Notes: generated by a model from the letters alone, not told the origin. Shown: positions 1 to 10,609, counted from the stretch's first letter. The stretch is 64,000 bases of DNA from Monoplex corrugatus (GCA_030674185.1 CM060312.1:67623237-67687236); one strand, 5' to 3'. A program made the numbers and translations.

Positions 1-1050
1 TGCTTTCCATGCCTTCAGCTTCTGGCTGTTTGCTGTCCATACCTTCAGCCTCTGGCTGTTTGCTGTCCACGTCTTCTGTTCCTGGCTGTTTGCTGTCCAT
101 TTCTTCTGTTCCTGGCTGTTTGCTGTCCATTTCTTCTGTTCCTGGCTGTTCGCTGTCCATGTCTTCCGTTCCTGGCTGTTTGATGTCTGTGTCTTCTGTT
201 CCCGGTTGTTTGATGGCCATTTCTTCCATTCCTGGCTGTCGCTGTCTGTTTCTCAGTTCCTGGCTGTTCACTGTCCATTCTTCTGTTCCAGGCTGTTCGC
301 TGTCAATGTCCTCTGTTCCTGGCTGTTCGCTGTTCACGCCTTTCTGTTCCTGGTTGTTCGCTGTCAATGTCCTCTGTTCCTGGCTGTTCGCTGTCCACGC
401 CTTCTGTTCCTGGTTGTTCGCTGTCCACGTCTTCTGTTCCTGATGTTTCATGTCCACGTCTTCTGTTCCTGGCTGTTTGCCGTCCAGTCCTTCAGCTTCT
501 GGCTGTTTGCTGTCCATGCCTTCAGCTTCTGGCTGTTTGCTTTCCCATGCCTTCAGCTTCTGGCTGTTTGCTTCCATGCCTTCAGCTTCTGGCTGTTTGC
601 TGTCCATGCCTTCAGCTTCTGGCTGTTTGCTGTCCATGCCTTCAGCTTCTGGCTGTTTGCTTTCCATGCCTTCAGCTTCTGCTGTTTGCTGTCCATACCT
701 TCAGCTTCTGGCTGTTTGCTTTCCATGCCTTCAGCTTCTGGCTGTTTGCTGTCCATGCCTTCAGCTTCTGGCTGTTTGCTTTCCATGCCTTCAGCTTCTG
801 GCTGTTTGCTTTCCATGCCTTCAGCTTCTGGCTGTTTGCTGTCCATGCCTTCAGCTTCTGGCTGTTTGCTTTCCATGCCTTCAGCTTCTGGCTGTTTGCT
901 GTCCATACCTTCAGCTTCTGGCTGTTTGCTTTCCATACCTTCAGCTTCTGGCTGTTTGCTGTCCACGTCTTCTGTTCCTGGCTGTTTGCTGTCCATTTCT
1001 TCTGTTCCTGGCTGTTTGCTGTCCACATCTTCCGTTCCCGAGGGTTTCAT
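1..1050. repeat. 30-bp minisatellite, about 35 units, coding on the minus strand
   Basis: The plus-strand unit reads ccttcagcttctggctgttt followed by gctgtccatg. Two sequence classes exist: cttcagcttctgg (units from about 480 to 950) and cttctgttcctgg (units at both ends). The class arrangement suggests the homogeneous core expanded more recently. Because 30 bp is ten codons, unit gain or loss keeps frame. Single-base gaps near 573 and 680 and an extra base near 545 do not. Confidence 0.9.
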
Positions 1051-1277
1051 GTTCACGTCCTCCTTATCTTCCGATCCCAGTTCCACATTTTTGATTCCTG
1101 GCTGCTCCTTGTCAACTCCTTGTTGTTTTCTGTGTATGTTTGGATCTGGTAAGTTCTCATCTTCAGGTTCTATTATCGGAAGAAGCCTGTCCACGTCCAC
1201 TAGATGGAAATATACCTTGAAGTCGAGAGTAGTCACCAGTTTTGGTTCTATTTCCATCGTCAAGTCAAGAGTTTGCC
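1..1277 (-). CDS. Exon (partial) of an unrecognised gene, running into a coding minisatellite
   Basis: On the minus strand a TTTTCAG acceptor precedes position 1277 and opens a frame that starts GQTLDLTMEIEPKL, continues through a beta-rich hydrophobic stretch (KVYFHLVDVDRLLPI) and an acidic linker (EPEDENLPDP), then enters 10-residue repeats of SKQPEAEGMD and SKQPGTEDVD type. It opens with two bases that complete the codon left by the exon at 3044-3303, giving a smooth join (LLIKP-GQTLDL). The repeat frame breaks near 680 through one missing base, and again near 573 and 543. The window edge truncates it. The breaks may be assembly errors in a VNTR, real pseudogenisation, or an exon end inside the array. 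I do not recognise the family with confidence; a MOV10-like helicase N-terminus or an MSP/ASH-type ciliary protein are possibilities only. Confidence 0.5.
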
Positions 1278-1796
1278 CTGAAAAGGAACAGTGTAAGCGA
1301 GGATGTAATCAAGCAAAAAGAAACTGCGTAAGCGAGGATGTAATCAAGAACCCAATAAACATCACGATAATAAGGGAACTAAAAGAATGACCAAACGAAG
1401 CACACAAGAAGAAAGGAATAATCAAACCATAATGCTGTCGTTTATCAACATGACACAGTAAAAAAAAAAAAAAAAATAGCCAGCTATCTTACGAAACAAT
1501 ATGTACAACTATCGAAAACTGAACACAGAAGGGCATCGCGGTGAGTGATCGGGTTGTCTGTCTACTTAAGTGTGTGTGCAAAAAGGCGCAAAATATATCA
1601 CGCGCACAGTATGCTGGGACTTGACACCATTGTCTGGAGTACGTTGTTGATAGCTATTCACACGTATGTTGAAAACAAATAAAAGAAATTGTGCCTTTCA
1701 GTTCTTGCCTGGGCTGCCTTACTATCAAGATGGTATGTTTTTAGACGAGTCTGCGTGAAATTACAGTACTGTTACCTACGGACTTGCCTTGGAGAT
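1278..1796. other. Putative intron sequence, no gene seen
   Basis: AT-rich sequence with an A-run at about 1460, between the exon ending at 1277 and the dispersed repeats. I see no coding signal. Confidence 0.4.
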
Positions 1797-1860
1797 GATT
1801 TGATATGGATGGCCATGATTGCCAACGTCATGTGGCAAGGCACTTGATGATGATGATGGG
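1797..1860 (+). mobile_element. 3-prime tail remnant of a LINE-derived repeat
   Basis: The stretch gatatggatggccatgattg...catgtggcaaggcac followed by gatgatgatg matches the last residues and trinucleotide tail of the LINE-tail family at 36.5, 37.9 and 47.0 kb. Confidence 0.5.
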
Positions 1861-1944
1861 GATAGTGGTCATGATGCTGTGATATTCCATTTAGTATTGA
1901 GACTGTGTGACAGGCTGTAGGCTACTCAGTGCCAGTTTACCATC

Positions 1945-2515
1945 ATAATTGTTATTGTTATTTTTGTTTAAAGCCCAGCTGACAGCGTCGAGCCAATTCA
2001 GGGCTATAACCGTTTCAACACACACACACATTACTTCAACGGAAGGGGGAGGAAAAAAAGGAAAAGAAAAGTTAAGTACACATATCAATGCATTCGCGCA
2101 CATAATCTAATGAGATGCCCCTGGCGTTGACCATTCCGTCCAATTTAACACAGGGCATTTAAAAAATACCTAAAGACAGATTTGAACATATCTAAGGGTA
2201 CTGAAGCATATATTAAAACGGGCTTAAATTACATGAAATTGCTTCTGCATATCGCATTTCCCTAGAGCCCAAATGCACTAGAAAACATGTACCCAATTAT
2301 CAATCCTAACAGAAAGTACACAAGACTTCATCGAACACAGACAGGTGAATGGACCAGCTAGGCAGGAAATGATAGGAAGAAGTGACAGAAAGCAAAGGAG
2401 GAAGAAAGAAACAAAGAGGGTGAAAGAAAAGAGAAAATTTCTGCACAGAAAATCCAGAAGGTAGGGATACTATTTATACTGAAAGAGCCGCCAGCATCCC
2501 CACAGGGGTTACCAT
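1945..2515 (-). mobile_element. Dispersed repeat family A, full-looking copy
   Basis: Read on the minus strand this begins CCCCTGTGGGGATGC, then GGCTCTTTCAGTATAAATAG, and ends GGCTTTAAAC plus an A/AAT-rich tail. The same order of blocks occurs at 61150-61785 and at 23694-24790. Shared landmarks are AGGATTGATAA(T/C)TGGG, TGGTCAACGC and a closing TGGCTC block. There is no long ORF. It may be a SINE or the 3-prime end of a LINE; the class is unknown to me. Confidence 0.75.
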
Positions 2516-2519
2516 CATA

Positions 2520-2780
2520 ATATATCCTGACGAGAGTCAGGTCTGAGACATATAGACACCTGTGTGTTGGTTAGAAAATTTAACACCACCCTCAATGGTG
2601 CATCCACAAAGTTGACGAGGTTCGTCTGTATGTCTTCTGAATAAGCCCACACAGCATGCTCAACTCTGGGTCAAAACCGGTTGAAAATTTTTCACAATCA
2701 TACTATGAAAAAAAATGGGATTTTGAACCTCCAACCATCACCCAGTCTGTTGTGGTAACCACTTAACCACAGAGACTGGT
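2520..2780 (-). mobile_element. tRNA-derived SINE (family B), diverged
   Basis: The minus strand shows a tRNA-like head (GTGGTTAAGTGGTTACCAC, then GGTTCAAAATCC) and the same body as the SINE at 19.07 kb, including GCATGCTGTGTGGGCTTATT and CACCATTGAGGGTGGTGTTA. It abuts the family A copy at 2515. Confidence 0.65.
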
Positions 2781-2884
2781 GCATGAAGATCGTTTTTTGA
2801 TCATCCCATTTAGAATAGAGAAAAAGGATTTTTCTTTACTTTCAAGATCTCATGAAGAATCCGAAAAGCTCGTGGTAGCTCTAA

Positions 2885-3043
2885 CAGATGTCTACCTTGA
2901 AATTTTATGGAAAAAAACAACCCTTACTGATGTTATTTCTAGAAAGTATCAATCAGATTATAGCTCTAAAGGATGTCTACCTTGACATTTTATGGAAAAA
3001 AAAAACCGATGCTATTTCTAGACAGTATAAATCAGATTATTGC
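2885..3043. repeat. Tandem duplication of about 80 bp
   Basis: Two diverged copies share gatgtctaccttga, attttatggaaaaaa and atttctaga(a/c)agtat. The second copy ends at the proposed GC splice donor of the 3044-3303 exon. Confidence 0.75.
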
Positions 3044-3303
3044 CTGGTTTTATTAGAAGGTATTCCTGCGGAGTTGGTGGCGGTTGAGGGAATTTCAGCT
3101 CGCCGTTCATGTAAGGTCCATTCCACTTGACGAACCTGAACTGGGTGTTTTGGGAAACGTTGGTAATGGTGAAGATCATTCGTGCCATCTTTTCACCCAG
3201 TTTCACCTTCAGGCTTTGGGCTCTGTACACTGGATCGTAAACACCGCTGCTTGTTAACTGCAGCTTTTTCTCCTCTTTCGCGGCCTTGGCTTTGGCTGCT
3301 TCG
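3044..3303 (-). CDS. Internal exon of the unrecognised minus-strand gene
   Basis: An acceptor TTTGTTTCACAG lies just above 3303. The frame begins EAAKAKAAKEEKKLQ (Lys/Ala-rich helix), then GVYDPVYRAQSLKVKLGEKM, FTITNVSQNTQFRFVKWNG and PQPPPTPQEYLLIKP, a beta-sandwich-like pattern. No GT donor fits the end, but CCAG|GCAATA is a usable GC donor; it leaves phase 1, exactly what the 1277 exon needs. The first base also completes the codon left by the 8047-8489 exon. Composition is clearly protein-like and unlike the flanking CA arrays. The family is not recognised. Open reading continues to a stop at 3018 if the donor is not used. Confidence 0.6.
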
Positions 3304-3309
3304 CTGTGA

Positions 3310-5165
3310 AACAAACTCCACATGAACATAATCACACATACCCACACCCACGTGTACATCACACATACCCACACCAACGTGTCTATCACACATACCCACA
3401 CCAACGTGTTTATCACACATGCCCACACCCACGTGTCTATCACACATACCCACACCAACGTGTCTATCACACATACCCACACCAACGTGTCTATCACACA
3501 TACCCACACCCACGTTTCTATCACACATACCCACACCAACATGTCTATCACACATACCCACACCAACGTGTCTATCACACATACCCACACCCACGTATAT
3601 ATCACATACCCACACACACGTGTCTATCACACATACCCACACCCATATGTATATCACACATACCCACACCCACGTGTCTATCACACATACCCACACCAAC
3701 GAGTCTATCACAGATACCCACACCAACGTGTATATCACACATACCCACACCCACGTATATATCACACATACCCACACCCATATGTATATCACACATACCC
3801 ACACCCACGTGTACATCACACATACCCACACCCATATGTATATCACACATACCCACACCCACGTGTACATCACACATACCCACACGCACGTGTCTATCAC
3901 ACATACCCACACCAACGTGTCTATCACACATACCCACACCCACGCATATATCACACATACCCACATCCACATGTATATCACACATACCCACACCCACGTG
4001 TATATCACACATACCCACACCCACGTATATCACACATACCCACACCCACATGTATATCACACATACCCACACCCACATGTATATCACACATACCCACACC
4101 CACATGTATATCACACATACCCACACCCACGTGTATATCACACATACCCACACCCACATGTATATCACACATACCCACACCCACGTGTATATCACACATA
4201 CCCACACCCTAGTGTATATCACATACCCACACCCACGTGTATATCACACATACCCACACCCACATGTATATCACACATACCCACACCCACATTTATATCA
4301 CACATACCCACACCCACGTGTATATCACACACAACCACACCCACGTGTATATCACACATACCCACATGTATATCACATACCCACACCCATGTGTATATCA
4401 CACATACCCACACCCACGTGTACATAACACATACCTACACCCACATGAATGTCACACATACCCACGTGTATATCGCACACAACCACACCCACGTGTATAT
4501 CACACATACCCACACCCACATGTATATCACACATACCCACACCCACATGTATATCACGCATACCCACACCCACGTGTATCTGACACATAACCACACCCAC
4601 GTGTATATCACACATACCCACACCAAAATGTATACCACACATACCCACATGTATATCACACATAACCACACCCACGTGTATATCACACATACCCACACGA
4701 ATATCACAAATACCCATATGCACGTGTATATCACATATCCACACCCACATGTATATCACACATACCCACACGTATATCACACATACCCACACCCACATGT
4801 ATATCACACATACCCACACCCACGTGTATATCACAACCACACCCACGTGTATATCACATACCCACACCCACGTGTATATCACACATACCCACACGCACGT
4901 GTATATCACACATACCCACACCCACGTGTATATCACAACCACACCCACGTGTATATCACATACCCACACCCACGTGTATATCACACATACCCACACGCAC
5001 GTGTTTATCACATACCCACACGCACATGTATATCACACATACCTACACGCACGTGTACATCACACATACCCACACGCACGTGTACATCACACATACCCAC
5101 ACGCACGTGTACATCACACATACCCACACGCACGTGTACATCACACAGAACCACACGCACGTGCA
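3310..5165. repeat. 1.85-kb minisatellite of about 27-bp units carrying CACGTG
   Basis: The unit is close to atcacacatacccacaccca followed by cgtgtat. Variants replace cccacgtg by ccaacgtg, ccacatg or cgcacgtg, so a large share of units contain the palindrome CACGTG. Very long reading frames on both strands here are by-products of the unit length (nine codons) and are not genes. It lies in the putative intron between 3303 and 8047. Confidence 0.95.
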
Positions 5166-5268
5166 ACGCAACATACGTTCACGTGCGTGCGTGCGCACAT
5201 ACACATGGATGCAAAGCATATGCATGTATCGTGCAATTTCGCCCGCATGATGCATGCATGCAATCACG

Positions 5269-5301
<33 letters not shown>

Positions 5302-5310
5302 GTGTGTGCA
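5165..5310. repeat. CA/CG-rich low-complexity flank of the minisatellite
   Basis: Mixed acgt-, gcgt- and cacaca-type repeats, with (CA)n at 5278-5302. No coding signal. Confidence 0.7.
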
Positions 5311-5615
5311 AAGCATACACTGAACCCACACCCACCCATCCACACTCATATTTAATTCCAGTCAGCCAACAAATAGTTTATTTGTAAGTACTTTAGGGCT
5401 TTATTTGATTACTTTAGGGCTTTATTTGATTTATTTCTCATTAGCAAATATCAGATTGTGTTTATCAGGATTTTATACGTCTGAACTATCCTCTAGATTG
5501 GATACGTGATCAAATTTGGTCAAAATCTGTCGATTAACGACTGCAGGCATTATTGTGTAGCAGTGACATTGACCTTCGACCAGTATCAATGAAATTTACA
5601 AATGACAAAAAAATA

Positions 5616-5617
<2 letters not shown>

Positions 5618-5696
<79 letters not shown>

Positions 5697-5700
5697 TGTT
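5618..5700. repeat. (TG)n microsatellite
   Basis: About 40 TG dinucleotides, ending in TATATA right at the left end of the Tc1-like element. The target TA therefore lies in a microsatellite. Confidence 0.95.
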
Positions 5701-5704
5701 ATAT

Positions 5705-5732
5705 ACACTACGCACAAAAAGTTAAGGATCAC
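5705..5732 (+). repeat. Left terminal inverted repeat
   Basis: Starts acactacgcacaaaaagtta and matches the reverse complement of 7312-7339 over all 28 bases. Confidence 0.95.
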
Positions 5733-6067
5733 TATGAGAAAACAGGTGCGTAATAAACTCAGTTCGCTACTGTTATTTATTTCTCAGTCCAGCCAAATTG
5801 TTATGAATTCTTGTTCAGCTGTAAGTGGGCGATGTTGTATTAGTGCGAAAATTGCACGGGATTCTCTACTACTGAGCTTGGCCGCAAACGGAAAAGCGGA
5901 AACTTGCGAAAAAGGACCTTGTTTTGGACCGTTCTGCCTGAACACATTGCACAAGCCAGATGGAAAAACCATTTTGCACGTGCAAGCACTGCTGTTTATG
6001 TGTGAGATGCTGTCTCTTGCTTGGCTTTATAAGAAGACATTCCACCAGTAGTAGGCCTGATCTGACA

Positions 6068-7096
6068 ATGCCTCCACGACGAAAATTGAGCGAGTTTGAG
6101 AGGGGACGAGCTGTTGCATGGCTCCAAGATGGTGTTCCCAAGCGAGAAGTGGCCAGGCGACTTCAGGTGTCCATCTCGGTCATTGTCAGACTGATTCAAC
6201 GCTTCACAGCCACTGGGAGGGTCCATGAAAGACGCAGATCTGGTCGACTGAAGAAGACAAACCCACGTGAAGATCGTCTCATTGAACGACAAGCCCTGCA
6301 GACAAGAACAGCCTCTTCCAGCATCATTCGAAGGCAGCTGAGGGTGGCTACTAACATCAACACCAGCCAGCAGACCATACAGAACCGCCTTCATGGGTTT
6401 AACCTCCGTTCTCGTCGCCCAGCTGTACGGCCACGCTTAACTCCAGCCCATAGGGCAGCACGCCGCGCCTTCTGCAGACGTCACGTGAGGTGGACACGTC
6501 AGCAATGGTCCCAGGTCCTGTTCAGTGATGAATCACGCTTCACCATGAACCACAACGACGGCTGACTGAGTATCTGGAGGCGCCCAGGGCAACGCTTTAT
6601 TGACACCACTGTCCAAGAAAAGGTGGCCTTTGGTGGAGGTTCTGTAATGGTCTGGGGGGCCTTCAGCCTTCACCACAGAACACCCTTGTATCATGTACAG
6701 GGTAACCTGACTGGCCTCCGATACCGGGATGAGATCCTTCGACCGCTGGCTGTGCCTACACTGCAGCAGATGGGACCGACGGCTGTCTACCAGGATGACA
6801 ACGCTCGCCCCCACAGGGCAAGGGTGGTCAACGACTTCCTGCAGCAGTCTGGAGTCAACAGAATGGAGTGGCCAGCATGCAGTCCCGATCTCAACCCAAT
6901 TGAGAACCCCTGGGATGAGCTGGATCGCAAAGTGAGGAGCAACCACCCCCCTCCCAGGGATGCCCAACACCTCTACCAGATGCTGCAGGCTGAGTGGCAG
7001 GCGCTTCCACAGAGGATCTTCACCAACCTGGTCAACTCGATGAGGACTCGCTGCGTCGAGTGCCAGAACAGCCATGGCGGTTACACGCATTACTGA
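6068..7096 (+). pseudogene. Tc1-like transposase, one premature stop
   Basis: The frame starts at the ATG at 6068 (MPPRRKLSEFERGRAVAWLQ) with a paired-like helix-turn-helix region (REVARRLQVSISVIVRLIQR) and a basic GRLKK linker. The catalytic domain follows: first Asp in LFSDESRF, second Asp in YQDDNARPH, Glu in SPDLNPIENPWDELDR. Thirty-four residues separate the second Asp from the Glu, giving DD34E. Length, 342 codons, is normal for Tc1. A single TGA at 6563-6565 lies soon after the first Asp; the frame is otherwise uninterrupted. A CGA to TGA change would explain it. The protein would cut and paste the element at TA sites, but this copy should not make a full product without readthrough. 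Confidence 0.92.
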
Positions 7097-7311
7097 ACTT
7101 TTGGGAGCATCAGAATGCCCTGTCTTGTGATTTCAATGACTTTGGGAAATCAAATTTCGATACGTACCCACTTTGATCAAATGTACACACCAAACGATTG
7201 CTCGAAATTGAAGGCAATTGTGTATCGTTATCACTAAAGCATGGAATTAAATGTTTGCCAAACTTCAACGCATTGGCTTTCTTATTTTGAAAGTTATGAA
7301 TTTTTGTGCAA

Positions 7312-7339
7312 GTGATCCTTAACTTTTTGTGCGTAGTGT
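7312..7339 (-). repeat. Right terminal inverted repeat
   Basis: Perfect reverse complement of 5705-5732. It is followed by (TA)n, then (GA)n and a G-run to 7386. Confidence 0.95.
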
Positions 7340-7340
7340 G

Positions 7341-7375
<35 letters not shown>

Positions 7376-7386
7376 GGGGGGGGGAG

Positions 7387-7824
7387 TTTAACGCCACTTA
7401 CTTTTCTCAAACTGAGTAATCTGCACTCTTAATAGCCCAAGATATCTGCAAAATAATGAGATGTCTGCAAAGTAATGTTGATATTGCGGATCACCTTGGT
7501 CCAATTATTGGACTACCCCACTCCATACTATTGCATTCGCGACTACTCATTGGTAGGGGGTTAATTTATGGTAATTTGTCCACTAACAGCAGCAGCAGCA
7601 GCGGCGGCAACAACAAAAATTGCTGAAACGCGTTTGATCACAGACTTTCACCCATCCTGCCCTATCGATTTGAAATAATTTTTCTCCAAACTTACGTGAT
7701 GTTGAAAAGATACATTTGAGAGAGAGGGGGAGGGGGGGAGACAGAGAGAGAGAGAGCGCGAGAGACAGACAGAGAAAGAGAGACAGGGATAGAGACAGGC
7801 ATACAGACAGAGTGAGTGTGTGTG
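7387..7824. other. No gene; simple repeats
   Basis: Contains a short (GCA/GCG)n near 7588 and GA-rich sequence at 7718-7800. Nothing coding is seen. Confidence 0.5.
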
Positions 7825-8004
7825 TTAACCCTTTGACACCCGCATCCTGTCCACCAACTGCAAAAACTTAACCCTTTGACTCCCTCACCCTACCTACCAG
7901 CTTCCTGCATAGGGCGAGGTAATCAAAGGGCTATGTTTTTGCTCTGCTATCATGGTTGGCAATGCAGGATGCGGGGGTACAGGGTGCGGGAGTCAAAGGG
8001 TGAA
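7825..8004. mobile_element. TTAA-flanked double-hairpin MITE, copy 1
   Basis: Starts ttaaccctttgacacccgca and ends near gggagtcaaagggtgaa. An inner pair (taaccctttgactccctcac against aatcaaagggc) forms a second hairpin. Six more copies lie between 44.0 and 57.6 kb. CCCTTTGACTCC next to TTAA recalls piggyBac-type targets, but this element has no ORF. Confidence 0.8.
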
Positions 8005-8046
8005 TACTATTTTAGCGAGCTAGTAAGCTTAGGAAATGTCACTTAC

Positions 8047-8489
8047 GTCTGATGTCGAGGGCCTTCACAATGGGTCTTCACTCCACGCAAGGACGCGAGA
8101 TAGTAACCTGCATCACAACACACGACACACTTGAAGCGTCCACTGGGCAGCCACCAGACGTATTCGGGCAGCTCCACGTCCTTCATCTCTTCTGCCGATA
8201 CCGGTGGCAGTACCCTGCCCCTGTTTTTTGGCAGTCCCTTGCCAAATGCCCTCTCAAAACTTCTGACGCTTGTAGACTTCTTTGACCGTTTCTCGGCGAC
8301 CTCTTTTGGCTTTGAACTAGACGCTGAAGAGGTCTCCAAGACAAGGCTGGACTGGGTCATGTGTCCAGACACAGGAATGGTGGACTGATCCATCGTTTTA
8401 GAGACAGACGTGGGCTGGTTTACTGTTAGGACTGAGACAGAAACAGGGACACGGTCTGTTTCACCGTTGTTGTTTTTTCTCCCAACCAT
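8047..8489 (-). CDS. Exon with a C2H2/U1-like zinc finger, unrecognised gene
   Basis: On the minus strand ATG at 8489 (MVGRKNNNGETDRVPVSVSV) starts a frame that could also be entered by an upstream TATTTTAG acceptor. It has a Ser/Thr-rich stretch, a basic cluster (KPKEVAEKRSKKS), then FKCVVC...VKTHCEGPRH, which fits a Cys2-His2 finger of the U1/matrin type. A strong GTAAGT donor follows at 8041-8046, leaving phase 2, which fits the first base of the 3044-3303 exon. So this may be the first exon found of the same gene. Zinc finger followed by a beta-rich region is compatible with a MOV10-like helicase N-terminus, but I cannot show that. Confidence 0.55.
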
Positions 8490-8679
8490 ACTAAAATATT
8501 GATATTTCAAAACAACTATAGACAACTTTTTTTTATATAATGTTTTCAACTCATTTAGTAATGGAAACACAATGACAAACACTTACTCTGCTAGGCTAAG
8601 TAACATACAGAGAAAAAACATTGTCTCTTTACGTCACATACACTTTTCCATGGTTTGGACCCATGAATTGGTAATAATG

Positions 8680-8850
8680 ATGATGACGACGATATAATAA
8701 TGATGATGATGATGATGAATAATAACAATAATGATAATAATGATAATTATGATGATCATGATGATGATAATGATGATAATAATAATATGATAATAACAAC
8801 ACAAAAACAACAATAATAATAATAATAACAATAACAATAATTCCTTCCAT
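8680..8850. repeat. (GAT)n / (AAT)n trinucleotide-rich stretch
   Basis: Runs of gatgatgat, aataataat and aacaacaac. It directly precedes the decayed CR1 fragment and could include its old flank. Confidence 0.85.
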
Positions 8851-9245
8851 CTTATCCTGATCCTCCAATCACAGGACTGCCATTCACTGAATTTAAATGT
8901 TTCTCAAATTGATCGCCAGCATCCTGAAAGAAATGCCATTCAAGTCTTGTAAACTGGACCCAATATCCTGCCTTTTTATTTTCAAGAGCATTTCCTGGGC
9001 TTCTTCCATCCATAACGCTTTTCGTCAACACCTGACTTCTCATGGATCTGTCCATCTTCTTTCAAAACAGCCATTGTCTGAACTCTGCTGAAAAAAGAAT
9101 AATCTCGACCCTAACATTCTCAGAAACTGTTGTCTACTCTCCAACTTGCCATTTCTCTCCAAGCTTCTTGAGAAAGTTGTTTTGAAAGAGGCGAATAATC
9201 CTCTCTCAGCCGACGATCTTTACCATCATTTTCAGTCAGCTTAAC
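8835..9245 (+). pseudogene. Decayed CR1-like reverse transcriptase fragment
   Basis: Across broken frames I read SILKEMPFKSCKLDPISCL and SNLPFLSKLLEKVVLK. These parallel TIRSMSFKTCELDPLPG and SNLSFLSKLLEKVVLNQL in the CR1-like ORF at 20476-22800. The segment covers the region just before and including the first RT motif, with several stops and shifts. It is on the opposite strand to the intact element. Confidence 0.75.
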
Positions 9246-9645
9246 GTTCTGACCACAACAATGAAACTGCTCGCGTGGAGCGGATTCGTTGCGCTAGGCA
9301 CGATCCTTCTACATCAGCCACAACTCTTGATTATGTATTTTCCCATTCAGTCGATCATATGCTTATATTTTCTCTTATGCATTATTTAATAGTAGGATCC
9401 TTTACATTCCAAACACGACTCTTGGCTAGTGCATCATTGTTTTAATTTTAGCCCTGGGCTCTCTTCAGGATAAAACAATACTGATATGGCACGACCATTT
9501 TCCAAATTGCAGAATTCATCTCATTTCCTCCCTGACATCATATTTACTCATAAACACATTATGATGTCATTTTAGTCAGTTTATACCTTTTCTTACACTG
9601 GACAAAGCAGCAGGGAAGCAGGTGCTGAAGCAAAACTGAACCAAA
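9246..9645. other. No gene seen
   Basis: Unique-looking AT-rich sequence after the CR1 fragment. Possible further decayed LINE sequence, but I cannot support it. Confidence 0.4.
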
Positions 9646-9990
9646 TCATGACACACACACACTTACACGCACGCGCGCACACACACACACTCTCTCAAAT
9701 GAGGCACACACACAAACAACACACACTCTCTCAAATGAGAACACACGACACGCGCGCGCGCGCGCACACACACACACCACACACACACTCTCTCTCTCTC
9801 TCTCAAATGAGAACACACACCCCACACACACACACCACGCTCTCCTCTCTCTCTCAAATGAGAAACACACACGCACACACACACGCTCTCCTCTCTCTCT
9901 CAAATGAGAAACATACACACACCCCTCTCTGTCAAAGAGAAAAAAACACACACCCTCTTCAAAAAATAAAACCCACACACCCTTCCTCCA

Positions 9991-10042
<52 letters not shown>

Positions 10043-10100
10043 CACACACACACACACACACACACGACACACAACCACGCACGCACGCACAAAACAAAAA
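9646..10100. repeat. CA-rich array with a ctctctcaaatgag spacer repeat
   Basis: Blocks of (CA)n and (CG/CA)n alternate with ctctctcaaatgaga, which recurs about six times between 9690 and 9910. (CA)n runs at 9991-10066. Long frames on both strands are low-complexity by-products. Confidence 0.9.
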
Positions 10101-10526
10101 CACGGGCACGGTTTTGAAAAACACAGAACAGACTCCTCCGAAAGCAAGCTCCAAAGGCATGGTATCTGATGCGTCCGTACATAAGGAATTTATTCCGAGC
10201 GCGGAGACGCCATCTTGAGAAACTTGAGAAAAAAACTGAAAACTACAGGTGCCGACCGAGTCAGAGAAGTAGACCGATAATTTCTGTGGCAACTGACACG
10301 CCACAACTGTCAGAAGATGTCGTGGTCAATTCTATGTATCTGCCGTAGAAACTAATGCTAACGGACTGTTAAACTACAGGAAGTGTATTTGGAGAAACCT
10401 GTGTTTACACACAAACAAATGCAAACATACACACATGTATGCAAATGCATATACTCACTCGCAGGCGCGCGCACACACACACATGCACAAGCACACATTT
10501 GTGCATAAGGAAATGCAAGCAAATGC

Positions 10527-10527
<1 letters not shown>
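10100..10527. other. Possible SINE tail; otherwise no gene
   Basis: The block ggaatttattccgagcgcgg followed by cgccatcttgagaaact resembles 40.99-41.04 kb (ggaattcattccaagcatgg, cgtcatcttgagaaactgaa), so a shared SINE body is likely. Nothing coding. Confidence 0.45.

Positions 10528-10605
<78 letters not shown>
10528..10605. repeat. (CA)n microsatellite
   Basis: About 39 uninterrupted CA units, with looser CA-rich flanks at 10450-10720. Confidence 0.95.

Positions 10606-10609
<4 letters not shown>

Larger units (their letters stand above)
5705..7339 (+). mobile_element. Tc1/mariner-superfamily DNA transposon
   Basis: A 1.6-kb element bounded by perfect 28-bp inverted repeats at 5705-5732 and 7312-7339, and flanked by TA-rich sequence as expected for TA target choice. 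It contains one transposase frame in the sense direction. The arrangement (short TIRs, one intronless ORF, DD34E spacing) is standard for Tc1-like elements. Identical TIRs and a single stop suggest a fairly recent insertion. Confidence 0.93.

Noticed and set aside
206..1390. 394-codon plus-strand frame
   Set aside because: Shadow of the 30-bp minisatellite. The minus strand has the non-repeat protein-like flank and a splice acceptor.
3018..3043. Protein end NLIYTV at the TAG at 3018
   Set aside because: The last codons lie in a noncoding 80-bp tandem duplication, and a GC donor at 3043 gives a phase-correct join. Not fully excluded.
3306..5323. Very long reading frames rich in His-Thr-Tyr-Pro
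   Set aside because: They exist in several frames on both strands of a repeat whose unit is a multiple of three, with no splice or start context.
9646..10169. Cys/Val-rich or His/Thr-rich long frames
   Set aside because: Products of CA/TG microsatellites; the same applies to 10358-10819, 16295-17309, 37205-37670, 43225-43578 and 58715-59115.
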